Notes: a model not told the origin generated them from the sequence alone. DNA of 64,000 nucleotides from JBBSUQ01 sp964389755 (GCA_964389755.1 CAYMEW010000016.1:1-64000), one strand, 5' to 3'; positions 34,185 through 42,821 are shown, numbered from the stretch's first letter. Program-made: numbers and translations.

Positions 34185-34629
34185 TCCGTATTTCGGGATT
34201 GCGTAAAAGTAGTTGTGCAACAAACTCGTCCTCGTCCTCGGGGGATATATAGATCACATCGTACTTGTTGTAGTGCAACACGAGTCCTTTCGTGGCCAGT
34301 GCGAGTTTCCAGCCGATAAACAGTGTTTTGTTTCGGCGTATCTCGCGAATGTTGGCATAAGAGACCTGTTTTCGAAAGACAGAAGACTGGATGTGCAGGA
34401 GGTTTTTTTCGAAGCGGTAAAAGGTAAAACGCATCAAATGGATCATGATCGCAAATACCACGCAAACGATCAGTACAAAAGCGATCTTGGAAAGTAGTGA
34501 TTCCCTCGTGTCGGTGAGCAGGAAATACCCGCTGAAGATCACCACGGCCGCCACGAGCACCAGTGGTAGCTTGAAGAACCAGTCGATTCGGGAACGATAA
34601 ACAGCGCGGGATGCCAACTCTTTTTCCAT
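34177..34629 (-). CDS. PH domain-containing membrane protein
   Basis: 150 aa. Two membrane helices near residues 20-40 (LPLVLVAAVVIFSGYFLL) and 48-66 (IAFVLIVCVVFAIMIHLM), then a bacterial PH-like domain with RFTFYRFEKNLLHIQ and VSYANIREIRRNKTLF. The PH part probably lies in the cytoplasm. Role unknown; such proteins are common in Bacteroidota. Confidence 0.82.
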   Translation of the reverse strand: MEKELASRAVYRSRIDWFFKLPLVLVAAVVIFSGYFLLTDTRESLLSKIAFVLIVCVVFAIMIHLMRFTFYRFEKNLLHIQSSVFRKQVSYANIREIRRNKTLFIGWKLALATKGLVLHYNKYDVIYISPEDEDEFVAQLLLRNPEIRIR

Positions 34630-34704
34630 GTAACTGCAAAAGTTACAAATTTCGGCATTGCTTTATAATTTCCTAACATTTTTTACCATTTGCCATCGGT
34701 TTAT

Positions 34705-34712
34705 TACTTTTG
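34705..34712 (+). promoter_or_regulatory. Promoter -7 box TACTTTTG
   Basis: TACTTTTG, a full TAnnTTTG match, 16 bp before the ATG at 34729; this supports that start over the in-frame Met at 34690. Confidence 0.5.
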
Positions 34713-34728
34713 CCCAAATTTTAGCTGG

Positions 34729-35457
34729 ATGTCATCATTGCTTCGTCGTTTCAAATATTATGGGATCGGGTTCGGAATCGGACTGATCTTCGTTTTTTTC
34801 TTTTTTAGAAATCGCGGGTGCACCTGGCTTCCTTCCAACCGGGTAAAAAATGCCATTCTCGAGCGTGTCCTTGTATTGCCTGACAGCGAAGCGGGCCAAC
34901 TGGAAGCAGGAGGGCTAAACCAGCAGGATCTTGTCGGTGTGTTAAATGACGGGGAGATCGAATACAGCCAGAGTCGTAAGAGTAGCAAAGATCTGAAAGT
35001 GTATGTGCTGACAAAAAAAATTCATGGAAAAGAGCACACTTTTTTTTATACCCTTCCGAAGGAGAGTTTTGTTTCTGAAGTATTTGTCGACCGAAAGGCT
35101 GTGGAGAAAATTCGAAACTCGAAAGAAGGTGCCGGGAAACTCATTCATTTCCCGAACTACAGTACGATCGTTTCGTCCGATACAACTCAGCTCATGGACT
35201 GCCAACTTGATTATTTCGGTTTTAAAAACGGAGAAGAGGTGTTGAAAGCCCTCAAAAAAACGGGAATGATCGATTTTAACCGCTCGGATTTTGATGCCGT
35301 TCCCAAATCGGAACACTACCTCGAATTTCGAACGAATGAGGGCGAGAACGTGGCCTGTAGGGCAATCTGGTATAAGAACAAGATCAATATTTTACAATTT
35401 ACAAATGTCCCCGATTCCGTCTGCCGGAGTTTTAAAGCAGGCGATGTGAATAATTAA
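34729..35457 (+). CDS. Membrane-anchored DUF4258-like protein
   Basis: 242 aa. Residues ~8-26 form one N-terminal membrane helix (YYGIGFGIGLIFVFFFF). A DUF4258-like domain follows (QQDLVGVLNDGEIEYSQSRK, then KVYVLTKKIHGKEHTFFYTL). The C-terminal ~120 residues appear to repeat a related fold (GEEVLKALKKTGMIDFNRSD). I chose ATG at 34729 because the promoter box lies between it and an earlier Met. It sits just upstream of the lipid A operon in the same direction, but a link to lipid A synthesis is unproven. Confidence 0.75.
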   Translation: MSSLLRRFKYYGIGFGIGLIFVFFFFRNRGCTWLPSNRVKNAILERVLVLPDSEAGQLEAGGLNQQDLVGVLNDGEIEYSQSRKSSKDLKVYVLTKKIHGKEHTFFYTLPKESFVSEVFVDRKAVEKIRNSKEGAGKLIHFPNYSTIVSSDTTQLMDCQLDYFGFKNGEEVLKALKKTGMIDFNRSDFDAVPKSEHYLEFRTNEGENVACRAIWYKNKINILQFTNVPDSVCRSFKAGDVNN

Positions 35458-35503
35458 ACGTCCGAACAGGGCAAAACGAGGACGATTTTTTTAATTTTGA
35501 ATT

Positions 35504-36544
35504 ATGGAATTTACGGCTGCACAGATTGCAGGGATACTGGACGGAGAGATCGCAGGAAATGAAAATGCGGTGGTTTCAGGCCTTTCGAAGATAGAAGAAG
35601 GCGTTCCGGGGACCCTGTCATTCCTGGCAAACCCGAAATACGAGGAATACATCTACTCGACAGGATCAAGCATTTGCATTGTCAATAAATCGTTTGAACC
35701 GTCCCGCGAACTTCCGGAAACGCTTACGCTTGTGAAGGTAGAAGATGCGTATGCCTGTTTTGCAAAATTGCTGGAAGTATACGACCAGATGCGTCGCAAG
35801 CAGCCGCGGATCGAACAACCGTCTTTTATTTCCGAAAGTGCAAAACTCGGAAAGGACCTGCACATTGGTGCATTTGCCTACATTGGTGAGAACGTGGAGA
35901 TCGGGGATAATTCCGTGCTCTATCCGAATGCCTATGTCGGTGATAATGTGAAAATCGGGAAGAACGTGACGCTGCATCCGGGTGTTGCAGTGTACGCTGA
36001 TTGTGTGATCGGAGACAACTGCATTTTGCATTCGGGAGTAAAGATCGGCGCTGACGGATTCGGTTTTGTACCGGATGCTACCGGGGCCTACGGAAAGGTG
36101 CCCCAGATCGGGAATGTGATCCTGGAAGACGATTGCGAGATTGGCTCCAATGCAACGATTGACCGCGCGACGCTCGGTTCTACCATTCTGCGTAAAGGTG
36201 TAAAGATCGACAACCTCGTACACATTGCACACAATGTGGAAGTAGGACGAAATACAGCGATGGCTGCGCAGGTCGGAGTGGCCGGCTCCACCAAGATCGG
36301 TGAAAACGTCATGATCGGCGGTCAGGCCGGTATCAGCGGACACATTCACATTGCAGACAAAACGCGTATTGTGGCGCAATCCGGAATTCCGAACAGCGTT
36401 AAAAAACCCGATACCCTCATGGGGTCGCCCGGTATTCCCATTGAAGATTTCAAAAAATCATATTTCGGCTTTCGAAAGTTGCCCTTCATTCTCAATAAAA
36501 TCCAGGAATTCGATAAAAAGTTCAAAGAACTTCAAAAAGATTAA
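35504..36544 (+). CDS. lpxD: UDP-3-O-(3-hydroxyacyl)glucosamine N-acyltransferase
   Basis: Third step of lipid A synthesis: adds the second hydroxyacyl chain, from acyl-ACP, to the UDP-sugar. 346 aa. The N-terminal uridine-binding domain (about 1-100) contains GLSKIEEGVPGTLSFLANPK. A left-handed beta helix of hexapeptide repeats follows (about 105-300), with catalytic His243 in VHIAHNVEVG, then a C-terminal helix. Cytoplasmic trimer by family. First gene of lpxD, lpxC-fabZ, lpxA, rrf2, rlmD-like. TAATTTTG ends five bases before the ATG; if used, the mRNA would be nearly leaderless. Confidence 0.97.
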   Translation: MEFTAAQIAGILDGEIAGNENAVVSGLSKIEEGVPGTLSFLANPKYEEYIYSTGSSICIVNKSFEPSRELPETLTLVKVEDAYACFAKLLEVYDQMRRKQPRIEQPSFISESAKLGKDLHIGAFAYIGENVEIGDNSVLYPNAYVGDNVKIGKNVTLHPGVAVYADCVIGDNCILHSGVKIGADGFGFVPDATGAYGKVPQIGNVILEDDCEIGSNATIDRATLGSTILRKGVKIDNLVHIAHNVEVGRNTAMAAQVGVAGSTKIGENVMIGGQAGISGHIHIADKTRIVAQSGIPNSVKKPDTLMGSPGIPIEDFKKSYFGFRKLPFILNKIQEFDKKFKELQKD

Positions 36545-36552
36545 CTTCATTT

Positions 36553-37956
36553 ATGTCAGAAAAGCAAAGAACGCTGAAAAGTGCCGTTAAACTCCAGGGA
36601 ATTGGTCTTCATACAGGAGAAAAAGTAACCCTCGAACTCTGCCCGGCACCTGAAAATCACGGTTATAAATTCCAGCGGATCGACCTCGACGGTGAACCGG
36701 TCATCCACGCCGACGTGGACCTGGTGGTCGCTACAGACCGCGGTACAACACTCGAACAAAACGGGGCACGGGTTTACACAACCGAACACGTACTGGCCGC
36801 ACTTTACGGAATGCAGGTAGATAACGCACTCATTCGTCTCGACGGACCGGAAGTACCCATTATGGACGGGAGTTCGCTTCCCTTCGTGGAAGCTATTGAA
36901 AAAGCCGGTTATGAAGAGCAGAACGCCGAACGCGAATACCTCGAACTTACTGAAAACATCAAGTGGGAAGACCTTGATCGCGGAATTGAATTTCTCGCCG
37001 TTAAGGACGATCACTATCGGATTACTGTAATGGTTGACTACAAGTCGCCCGTACTCGGTACGCAACATGCGAGTATGTACAACCTGTCCGAGTTCAAGCC
37101 GGAAATTGCGCGCTGTCGCACATTCGTATTCCTGAAAGAACTGGAATTTCTCGCGAAAAACAACCTGATCAAAGGAGGTGACCTCGATAATGCGATTGTA
37201 CTCGTAGAACGGGAAGACGTAAGCAAAGAGGAACTCGAGCGCCTCGCTAAACTGCTCGGAAAAGAAGAACTGAAGATCAATATTGAAGGCATTGGCGTAC
37301 TGAACAGTACGAAACTGCAATACGAAAATGAACCGGCGCGACACAAATTACTGGACATAGTGGGCGATCTTGCCCTGATCGGAAAACCGGTGAAAGCGCA
37401 TATTCTGGGTGCCCGTCCGGGCCATTCCGGGAATGTACGCTTCGCGAAGGTCCTCAAAGAACATTTCAAGCGGCAAAAGAACGGAGACCGTCATTTCGAC
37501 CTCACCCGCGAACCGCTCTATACGATCAATGACATCGAGCGCATGCTGCCGCATCGCTATCCTTTTCTCCTGGTGGATAAGATCATGGAGATCGGTGAAG
37601 AATCCATCGTCGGTGTGAAGAACGTAACGATGAACGAACCGATGTTTACCGGTCATTTCCCCGGAAACCCGATCTTCCCCGGAGTGTTACAGATCGAAGC
37701 CATGGCCCAGGTCGGTGGTATTTTTGCGCTCAGTAAAGTTGAAGATCCGCACCTGTATTCCACGTACTTCATGAAAATTGATAACGTGAAATTCAAGCAG
37801 AAAGTCATTCCGGGTGATACACTCGTGTTCGAACTGAAACTGCTTTCCCCGATCCGCCGCGGACTGGTGAACATGGGCGGAAAAGCGTATGTAAACGGAA
37901 AACCTGTGATGGAAGCCGAAATGCTCGCACAGGTCATTAAAGATAAGACCGAATGA
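36553..37956 (+). CDS. lpxC/fabZ: Bifunctional UDP-3-O-acyl-GlcNAc deacetylase / 3-hydroxyacyl-ACP dehydratase
   Basis: Fusion of two envelope-lipid enzymes in 467 aa. Residues ~1-305 are LpxC, the committed step of lipid A synthesis; its zinc ligands are His79 (TTEHVLAALYG), His264 and Asp268 (ARHKLLDIVGDLALIG), with catalytic His291 in GHSGNVRFA. Residues ~315-467 are FabZ: HRYPFLLVD, then GHFPGNPIFPGV with catalytic His368, and QIEAMAQ with Glu382. Both halves look intact. The fusion is well known in Bacteroidota and is not an assembly error. The lpxA start overlaps its stop (ATGA). Confidence 0.97.
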   Translation: MSEKQRTLKSAVKLQGIGLHTGEKVTLELCPAPENHGYKFQRIDLDGEPVIHADVDLVVATDRGTTLEQNGARVYTTEHVLAALYGMQVDNALIRLDGPEVPIMDGSSLPFVEAIEKAGYEEQNAEREYLELTENIKWEDLDRGIEFLAVKDDHYRITVMVDYKSPVLGTQHASMYNLSEFKPEIARCRTFVFLKELEFLAKNNLIKGGDLDNAIVLVEREDVSKEELERLAKLLGKEELKINIEGIGVLNSTKLQYENEPARHKLLDIVGDLALIGKPVKAHILGARPGHSGNVRFAKVLKEHFKRQKNGDRHFDLTREPLYTINDIERMLPHRYPFLLVDKIMEIGEESIVGVKNVTMNEPMFTGHFPGNPIFPGVLQIEAMAQVGGIFALSKVEDPHLYSTYFMKIDNVKFKQKVIPGDTLVFELKLLSPIRRGLVNMGGKAYVNGKPVMEAEMLAQVIKDKTE

Positions 37957-38729
37957 TCCATCCGCTCGCGTATATCTCCGAAAAGTCAACGCTTGCAAAG
38001 AGTGTGATCGTTGACCCTTTTTCGACCATTCACGAAGATGTTGTGATCGGTGAGAACACGCGCATTCACTCGCATGTAACACTCTACCCGGGAACCCGGA
38101 TAGGTGCAAATTGCGAGATCTTTCCTGGCGCCGTGATCGGCGTAATTCCGCAGGATCTTAAGTTCGACGGGGAGTATACGACCGTTGAGATCGGTGATAA
38201 TACGAAGATCCGGGAATGCGTGACCATTCACCGCGGAACGAAGGATCGCTGGAAGACCGTGATCGGCTCTAATTGCCTTTTGATGACCTATGTACACGTG
38301 GCGCACGACTGCCAGATCGGTGATAATGTGATACTGGCAAGCTATTGCGGACTTTCAGGTCACGTACGCATCGATGATTACGCCATCCTCGAGGGAAAAG
38401 TCGCGGCACAGCAATTCGTGCACGTGGGTGCGCATACCTTTGTGGGCGGTGCTTCGCTCATTCGCAAGGATATTCCGCCTTACATCAAGGCAGCACGCGA
38501 ACCCCTTACCTTCGCCGGGGTCAATTCCGTGGGTTTGCGCCGGCGCGGCATGAGCGATGAGTTTGTTCGTGCGGTGGAAGACATTTACCGGATTATCTAC
38601 GTTCAGAATAATAATATCACGAAAGGCCTTGAAATGGTCCGTGAACAAATTCCGGAATCACCTGTTCGGAATGAAATACTGGATTTTATCCAGGGTTCTG
38701 ATAAAGGAGTGATCCGCGGTATGATCTGA
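37953..38729 (+). CDS. lpxA: Acyl-ACP--UDP-N-acetylglucosamine O-acyltransferase
   Basis: First step of lipid A synthesis: moves a 3-hydroxyacyl chain from ACP to UDP-GlcNAc. 258 aa. Hexapeptide beta helix over ~1-185 with catalytic His118 in VHVAHDCQIGDN, then a C-terminal helical domain (MSDEFVRAVEDIYRIIY). The GLRRRGMS stretch after FAGVNSV is typical. It overlaps fabZ upstream by four bases and the Rrf2 gene downstream by one base (TGATG). Confidence 0.97.
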   Translation: MIHPLAYISEKSTLAKSVIVDPFSTIHEDVVIGENTRIHSHVTLYPGTRIGANCEIFPGAVIGVIPQDLKFDGEYTTVEIGDNTKIRECVTIHRGTKDRWKTVIGSNCLLMTYVHVAHDCQIGDNVILASYCGLSGHVRIDDYAILEGKVAAQQFVHVGAHTFVGGASLIRKDIPPYIKAAREPLTFAGVNSVGLRRRGMSDEFVRAVEDIYRIIYVQNNNITKGLEMVREQIPESPVRNEILDFIQGSDKGVIRGMI

Positions 38730-39160
38730 TGCTCTCAAAGAAAACGAAATATGCCATTCATGCACTGACGTTTCTGGCCAGGAAGGATCCGAGCGTTCCG
38801 ACATTAATTGCCGAGATCTCCGAAAAAGCCGTGATACCCAGAAAATTTCTCGAATCTATTTTGCTCGAACTTAAAAAAGCGGGGATCCTGTATTCGAAAA
38901 TGGGGAAGGGCGGAGGTTACTTTCTGCTGAAAGATCCTGCCGAAATTACCATGGCGACCATCGTGCGGATGTTTAACGGCCCGATTGCCATGCTGCCCTG
39001 CGTGAGTCTGAATTATTACCGTGCCTGCGAAGACTGCGTGGATGAACGAAGCTGCGGGTTGCATTATGTCATGACACAAGTGCGTGACGAAACGCTGAAA
39101 GTGCTCGAAAACAAGTCGATTCGGGATATTCTGACCGAAGAAGATAATCACAATTCATAA
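38729..39160 (+). CDS. Rrf2 family transcriptional regulator
   Basis: 143-aa winged-helix regulator of the Rrf2/IscR family. KTKYAIHALTFLAR and GKGGGYFLLKDP are the DNA-binding helix and wing. Four cysteines (91, 100, 103, 109) in CVSLNYYRACEDCVDERSC are suited to an Fe-S cluster or zinc, as in redox or iron-sensing members. Its start overlaps the lpxA stop, so it is made with the lipid A enzymes. Targets unknown; autoregulation of the operon is possible. Confidence 0.92.
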   Translation: MLSKKTKYAIHALTFLARKDPSVPTLIAEISEKAVIPRKFLESILLELKKAGILYSKMGKGGGYFLLKDPAEITMATIVRMFNGPIAMLPCVSLNYYRACEDCVDERSCGLHYVMTQVRDETLKVLENKSIRDILTEEDNHNS

Positions 39161-39172
39161 AATAAGAAGAAC

Positions 39173-40603
39173 GTGTTTCACAGAGGAGAAATAGTGGACC
39201 TGAGTATCTCCGATTACGCCTTTGGCGGAAGGGGAATTTGCAAAGTGCCGATGGAAGAGGGCGGAGCCTACGTCGTGTTCGTGGACAATGCTTTTCCGGG
39301 ACAAAAGGTGCGTACGAAAATTGAAAAGAAAAAGAAAAAGTATGCCGAAGGCAAGTTACTCGAAGTACTTGAGCGCTCTCCGCAGGAGGTGATCGGTGAT
39401 TTCCAGGAAATATCCGGTGCGCCCTACATTCACGTTCCGGTGGAACTGCAGGAATCACTTAAAAAAACGGCCACGCTGGAAGTATATCGCAGGCTCGGAG
39501 GCATTCAGAACGCTACCGAACTGTTCGACGAACTCATCTCCTCTCCGCAACATTACTTTTACCGCAATAAAATGGAGTACAGCTTTTCCTGTATCGAACA
39601 CGACCTCGAAACGGGAGAAGAACTCGATGATGCTTTTGCGCTCGGTTTCAAACGACGCGGAACCTGGTGGAAGGTCGAAAGCCTAAACCGGCCAAGCGGT
39701 TTGTTCGATAAAGCGTTCGAAACGAAGTTGCGGGAGATTCGCGAATACCTGCATGCGACAGGCCTGAAAGCCTGGCATCCACCTGGAAAACACGGGTTTT
39801 TCAGGCACATCGTGGTCCGGAAATCATTTCACGAAGATAAATTGCTCATCAACCTCGTTACTTCTTCGGAAGGTCTGGAGGACTTCGATGTGCAAGCCTT
39901 CGGCGAAAAGCTGCAGGAATTGCTCCCGGGACGAATTGCCGGTTTTCAGCATACGATCAACGACAATGTGGCCGACCGTGCGAAAATCGAAAACGGGACC
40001 TGTACACTCGTGTTCGGGCAACCCAAAGTGATCGAAAAACTGTCCGGCCTCGAGTTCGAGATCAGCATGGAGAGCTTTTTCCAGACCAACCCCGCAAGTG
40101 CCGAAAGGCTGTACGACAAAGCACTCGATTACGTGTTTGAAGCAAGCTTTGAACCGGGTGAAGTCGTTATGGATCTTTTTTGCGGAACCGGAACGATCGG
40201 GCAACTGCTTTCAAAGCGCGCAGGAGACGTTCGGATCGTCGGGGTGGACATTGTTCCCGAAGCGATCGAAGATGCACGCCTGAACGCCCGCAGGAACGGA
40301 ATTGATAACGTCGAATTTCACGCCGCTGATGTCGGGAAATTTCTCCTGGAATATCCGCAGTACACCGGGAAGATCAAAACGATCGTACTGGATCCGCCGA
40401 GAGCCGGGATCGCTCCGAAAACCTTGCGCAAGATCATGGCGCTCGGGGCGCAGAACATTGTATATATTTCCTGTAACCCGGCAACCCAGGCACGAGATGC
40501 CAATGAACTGATCGCTTCGGGCTACACGCTTGAAAAACTTTCACTGGTAGACCAGTTTCCGCACACCGGACACATTGAAGCCATTGCGCGCTTCACGAAA
40601 TAA
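39173..40603 (+). CDS. rlmD: 23S rRNA (uracil-5-)-methyltransferase, RlmD/TrmA-like
   Basis: SAM-dependent m5U methyltransferase of the RlmD/TrmA family, 476 aa. N-terminal TRAM domain (about 1-65), methyltransferase domain ~260-476 with MESFFQTNPASAERLY, SAM motif DLFCGTGTIGQ, DPPRAGI, catalytic Cys434 in YISCNPAT, and general base Glu469 in HTGHIEAIAR. Start is GTG at 39173. The CxxxxxCGGC cysteines that bind a [4Fe-4S] cluster in E. coli RlmD are missing: the equivalent stretch reads EISGAPYIHVPVELQ. The exact target uridine is not certain. Last gene of the lpx operon. Confidence 0.88.
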   Translation: MFHRGEIVDLSISDYAFGGRGICKVPMEEGGAYVVFVDNAFPGQKVRTKIEKKKKKYAEGKLLEVLERSPQEVIGDFQEISGAPYIHVPVELQESLKKTATLEVYRRLGGIQNATELFDELISSPQHYFYRNKMEYSFSCIEHDLETGEELDDAFALGFKRRGTWWKVESLNRPSGLFDKAFETKLREIREYLHATGLKAWHPPGKHGFFRHIVVRKSFHEDKLLINLVTSSEGLEDFDVQAFGEKLQELLPGRIAGFQHTINDNVADRAKIENGTCTLVFGQPKVIEKLSGLEFEISMESFFQTNPASAERLYDKALDYVFEASFEPGEVVMDLFCGTGTIGQLLSKRAGDVRIVGVDIVPEAIEDARLNARRNGIDNVEFHAADVGKFLLEYPQYTGKIKTIVLDPPRAGIAPKTLRKIMALGAQNIVYISCNPATQARDANELIASGYTLEKLSLVDQFPHTGHIEAIARFTK

Positions 40604-40638
40604 TAGCCTTGTTTCGCCGGGCGTTCGGCGGAGATTCG

Positions 40639-40646
40639 TAAATTTG
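40639..40646 (+). promoter_or_regulatory. Promoter -7 box of cinA (TAAATTTG)
   Basis: TAAATTTG, a full TAnnTTTG match, 22 bp before the cinA ATG at 40669. The TTG at 40609 is too far for a standard -33. Confidence 0.5.
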
Positions 40647-40668
40647 ATAGCGATTTCAAAATACAAGT

Positions 40669-41928
40669 ATGCAGGTTGAACTTATTTCAATTGGCGACGA
40701 ACTGCTGATCGGTCAGACCATTAACACCAACGCGGCATGGCTTGGTAAAACATTCAGTGAACTCGGACTTCACGTGCAGGCTGCACATACGATTGCCGAT
40801 GACGAAACGGAAATACTTTCCACCCTTTCCCGAACCGTGAAACCCGGAACGCTCGTGGTCATTACCGGAGGCCTCGGACCGACCAAGGATGACATTACCA
40901 AACACACGTTGTGTACCTTTTTCGGAACAAGTCTGGAACTGAACCAGGAAGTGCTCAAACACGTTAGCAGCTTTTTTGAAAAACGCGGACGTCCGATGCT
41001 CGAGTCCAATATCCGGCAGGCTGACTTCCCGAAAACGGCGGAAGTGCTACACAATGCACTCGGTACGGCACCGGGAATGTGGTTTGAACGCGACGGTGCG
41101 ATCGTGGTTTCCTTACCGGGAGTTCCTTACGAAATGAAAGGCATTATCGAGTCTGAAGTCATTCCGCGATTACTCAAACGCGTTGACACGAATCCTGTCT
41201 TTTACAAAACGGTTCTGACCCAGGGAATCGGCGAATCATTCCTCGCGGAAAAAATGGCTGACTGGGAAAACCGGCTGCGCGGAGAGGGGCTTTCACTGGC
41301 TTATTTGCCTTCGCCCGGACAGGTAAAACTCCGCATTTCTTCGAAGGAGGGGCGTGCTTCCGAAAGTCGGATCGATGATTACATGCGTGAACTCGGACAG
41401 CGCCTGCCGCAGTATGTATTCGGTCAGAATCTGGATACGCTTGCCTCGGTAATCGCAGGTATTTGTATTGAGAAAAAACTCACCCTCGGTACTGTGGAAA
41501 GTTGTACGGCCGGCGGAATTGCCGCTGAAATTACCGCGATCCCGGGTTCAAGTGCTTATTTTTTAGGAGGACTGGTGACTTATAGCAACGAACTGAAAAG
41601 TAAACTTGCCGGGGTAAATCCCGAAACCATCCGGATGCACGGCGCAGTGAGTCGTGAAACCGTTACCGAAATGTGTGAGAACGGTCGCAAAGTACTTGAA
41701 ACCGATTATTGCATTGCCGTTTCCGGCGTTGCAGGCCCGGACGGCGGCTCGGAGATCAACCCGGTGGGGTCCGTATGGATTGGGATTGCAGGTCCAAACC
41801 GCACCTTTGTACGTAAATTTGTGTTCGGAGACGATCGTTCGCGAAATATCCGGATGACGATCGGTGCGGCACTGAATGTATTGCGTTGCGAGATCCTGGG
41901 AATCGCTTTGGACAGCGGACGTCCTTAA
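40669..41928 (+). CDS. cinA: CinA family nicotinamide mononucleotide deamidase-related protein
   Basis: 419-aa, two-domain CinA. The N-terminal MoCF/molybdopterin-binding-like domain (about 1-170) holds GDELLIGQTINTNAAWLGK and TGGLGPTKDDITK. The C-terminal NMN deamidase (PncC) domain (about 255-415) holds ESCTAGGIAAEITAIPGSS and AVSGVAGPDGGSE. Probably recycles NMN formed by NAD-dependent DNA ligase; also linked to competence in other phyla. Cytoplasmic. Single gene with its own promoter box. Confidence 0.95.
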   Translation: MQVELISIGDELLIGQTINTNAAWLGKTFSELGLHVQAAHTIADDETEILSTLSRTVKPGTLVVITGGLGPTKDDITKHTLCTFFGTSLELNQEVLKHVSSFFEKRGRPMLESNIRQADFPKTAEVLHNALGTAPGMWFERDGAIVVSLPGVPYEMKGIIESEVIPRLLKRVDTNPVFYKTVLTQGIGESFLAEKMADWENRLRGEGLSLAYLPSPGQVKLRISSKEGRASESRIDDYMRELGQRLPQYVFGQNLDTLASVIAGICIEKKLTLGTVESCTAGGIAAEITAIPGSSAYFLGGLVTYSNELKSKLAGVNPETIRMHGAVSRETVTEMCENGRKVLETDYCIAVSGVAGPDGGSEINPVGSVWIGIAGPNRTFVRKFVFGDDRSRNIRMTIGAALNVLRCEILGIALDSGRP

Positions 41929-42032
41929 GCGCGAACCTGCAGTTTCACTGAGCTTAGCCTGCATTTACAGTGCAAAAACAAAGCTTTTGAACGATTCGCT
42001 TTCAAATGTTCCGGAAATCCGGATAAATAATG

Positions 42033-42040
42033 TAAATTTG
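42033..42040 (+). promoter_or_regulatory. Possible upstream promoter box for rpmB (TAAATTTG)
   Basis: TAAATTTG, a full match to TAnnTTTG, 137 bp before the rpmB ATG. If used it gives a long leader. An inverted repeat CCGGAAATCCGG lies just upstream at about 42011-42022. Confidence 0.35.
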
Positions 42041-42112
42041 TACCCCGGAACGCCTAAGGAAGCAAATTAGTCCGATTGGAGCAAAATTCCCGGAAATATT
42101 CTTTCCGTATAC

Positions 42113-42143
42113 TTGCACAATTCTAAAAAAATGACTTCCTTTG
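42113..42143 (+). promoter_or_regulatory. Promoter of rpmB (TTG-N20-TTCCTTTG)
   Basis: TTG (42113-42115), 20 bp, then TTCCTTTG (42136-42143), followed by CAC as in the fur promoter. One mismatch to TAnnTTTG. It lies 34 bp before the rpmB ATG at 42177. Confidence 0.55.
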
Positions 42144-42176
42144 CACCCGCTTTTTAGAATTAGGAAAAAAAATACT

Positions 42177-42413
42177 ATGTCACGAGTTTGTCAAATCACA
42201 GGTAAGTCGGTAATGACTGGGAACAACGTTTCTCACTCAAACCGTAAAACGAAACGAAAATTTTATCCGAACCTGGTTTCGAAGAAATTTTACATTCCGG
42301 AAGAGGACCGGTACATCACATTGAAAGTGTCTACCGCAGCGTTGAGAACGATCAACAAGAAAGGAATTTCGGCGTGTTTGAAAGATGCTCGGGAAAAAGG
42401 TTATTTAAAGTAA
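42177..42413 (+). CDS. rpmB: 50S ribosomal protein L28
   Basis: 78-aa L28 of the large ribosomal subunit. MSRVCQITGKSVMTGNNVSH and RKTKRKFYPNL are the family start, with ISACLKDAREKGYL at the end. I chose ATG at 42177 over an upstream in-frame Met (42141) that lies within the promoter box. It leads a ribosomal transcript rpmB-rpmG-DUF4295. Confidence 0.97.
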   Translation: MSRVCQITGKSVMTGNNVSHSNRKTKRKFYPNLVSKKFYIPEEDRYITLKVSTAALRTINKKGISACLKDAREKGYLK

Positions 42414-42467
42414 AAAATCCTGTTTCTATCCCGGTTTACCGGGCGATGGAATTATAAAAGTTAAGAA

Positions 42468-42656
42468 ATGGCAAAAAAGAGTAAAGGCAACAGAATCCAG
42501 GTAATCCTGGAATGCACAGAGCACAAAGAATCAGGTATGCCTGGTACTTCTCGTTACATTACGACCAAAAACCGTAAGAACACTCCGGAGCGTATGGAGA
42601 TTAAAAAGTTCAACCCGGTATTGAAACGTTATACTGTTCATAAAGAAATTAAATAA
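42468..42656 (+). CDS. rpmG: 50S ribosomal protein L33
   Basis: 62-aa L33 of the large subunit. QVILECTEHKESG with TTKNRKNTPERMEIKKFNP is typical. Only Cys16 remains of the four zinc cysteines of C+ forms, so this is a zinc-independent (C-) type. It follows rpmB by 54 bp. Confidence 0.96.
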   Translation: MAKKSKGNRIQVILECTEHKESGMPGTSRYITTKNRKNTPERMEIKKFNPVLKRYTVHKEIK

Positions 42657-42665
42657 GACTGAGTT

Positions 42666-42821
42666 ATGGCTAAGAAAGTAGTAGCATCCCTTCAGAAAGG
42701 TGGCGGAAAAGAGCACACAAAAGTGATTAAAATGGTTAAATCCGATAAATCAAGTGCTTTTTCTTTCAAAGAAGAAATCGTTCACAACGATAAGGTGAAA
42801 GAATGGTTTTCTAAAGCCTGA
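42666..42821 (+). CDS. DUF4295 family small protein
   Basis: 51 aa, basic: begins MAKKVVASLQKGGGKEHTKV and ends DKVKEWFSKA. This short conserved protein is found behind rpmB-rpmG throughout Bacteroidota and is annotated DUF4295; it is thought to be ribosome-associated because of this position and its charge. It starts nine bases after the rpmG stop, so is co-expressed. The terminator at 42850 closes the transcript. Confidence 0.88.
   Translation: MAKKVVASLQKGGGKEHTKVIKMVKSDKSSAFSFKEEIVHNDKVKEWFSKA

Noticed and set aside
36553..37956. LpxC-FabZ fusion as a novelty
   Set aside because: The fusion is common in Bacteroidota; both halves are intact.
40604..40640. Hairpin CGCCG/CGGCG behind the RlmD-like gene as a terminator
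   Set aside because: The stem is short and is not followed by a T run.
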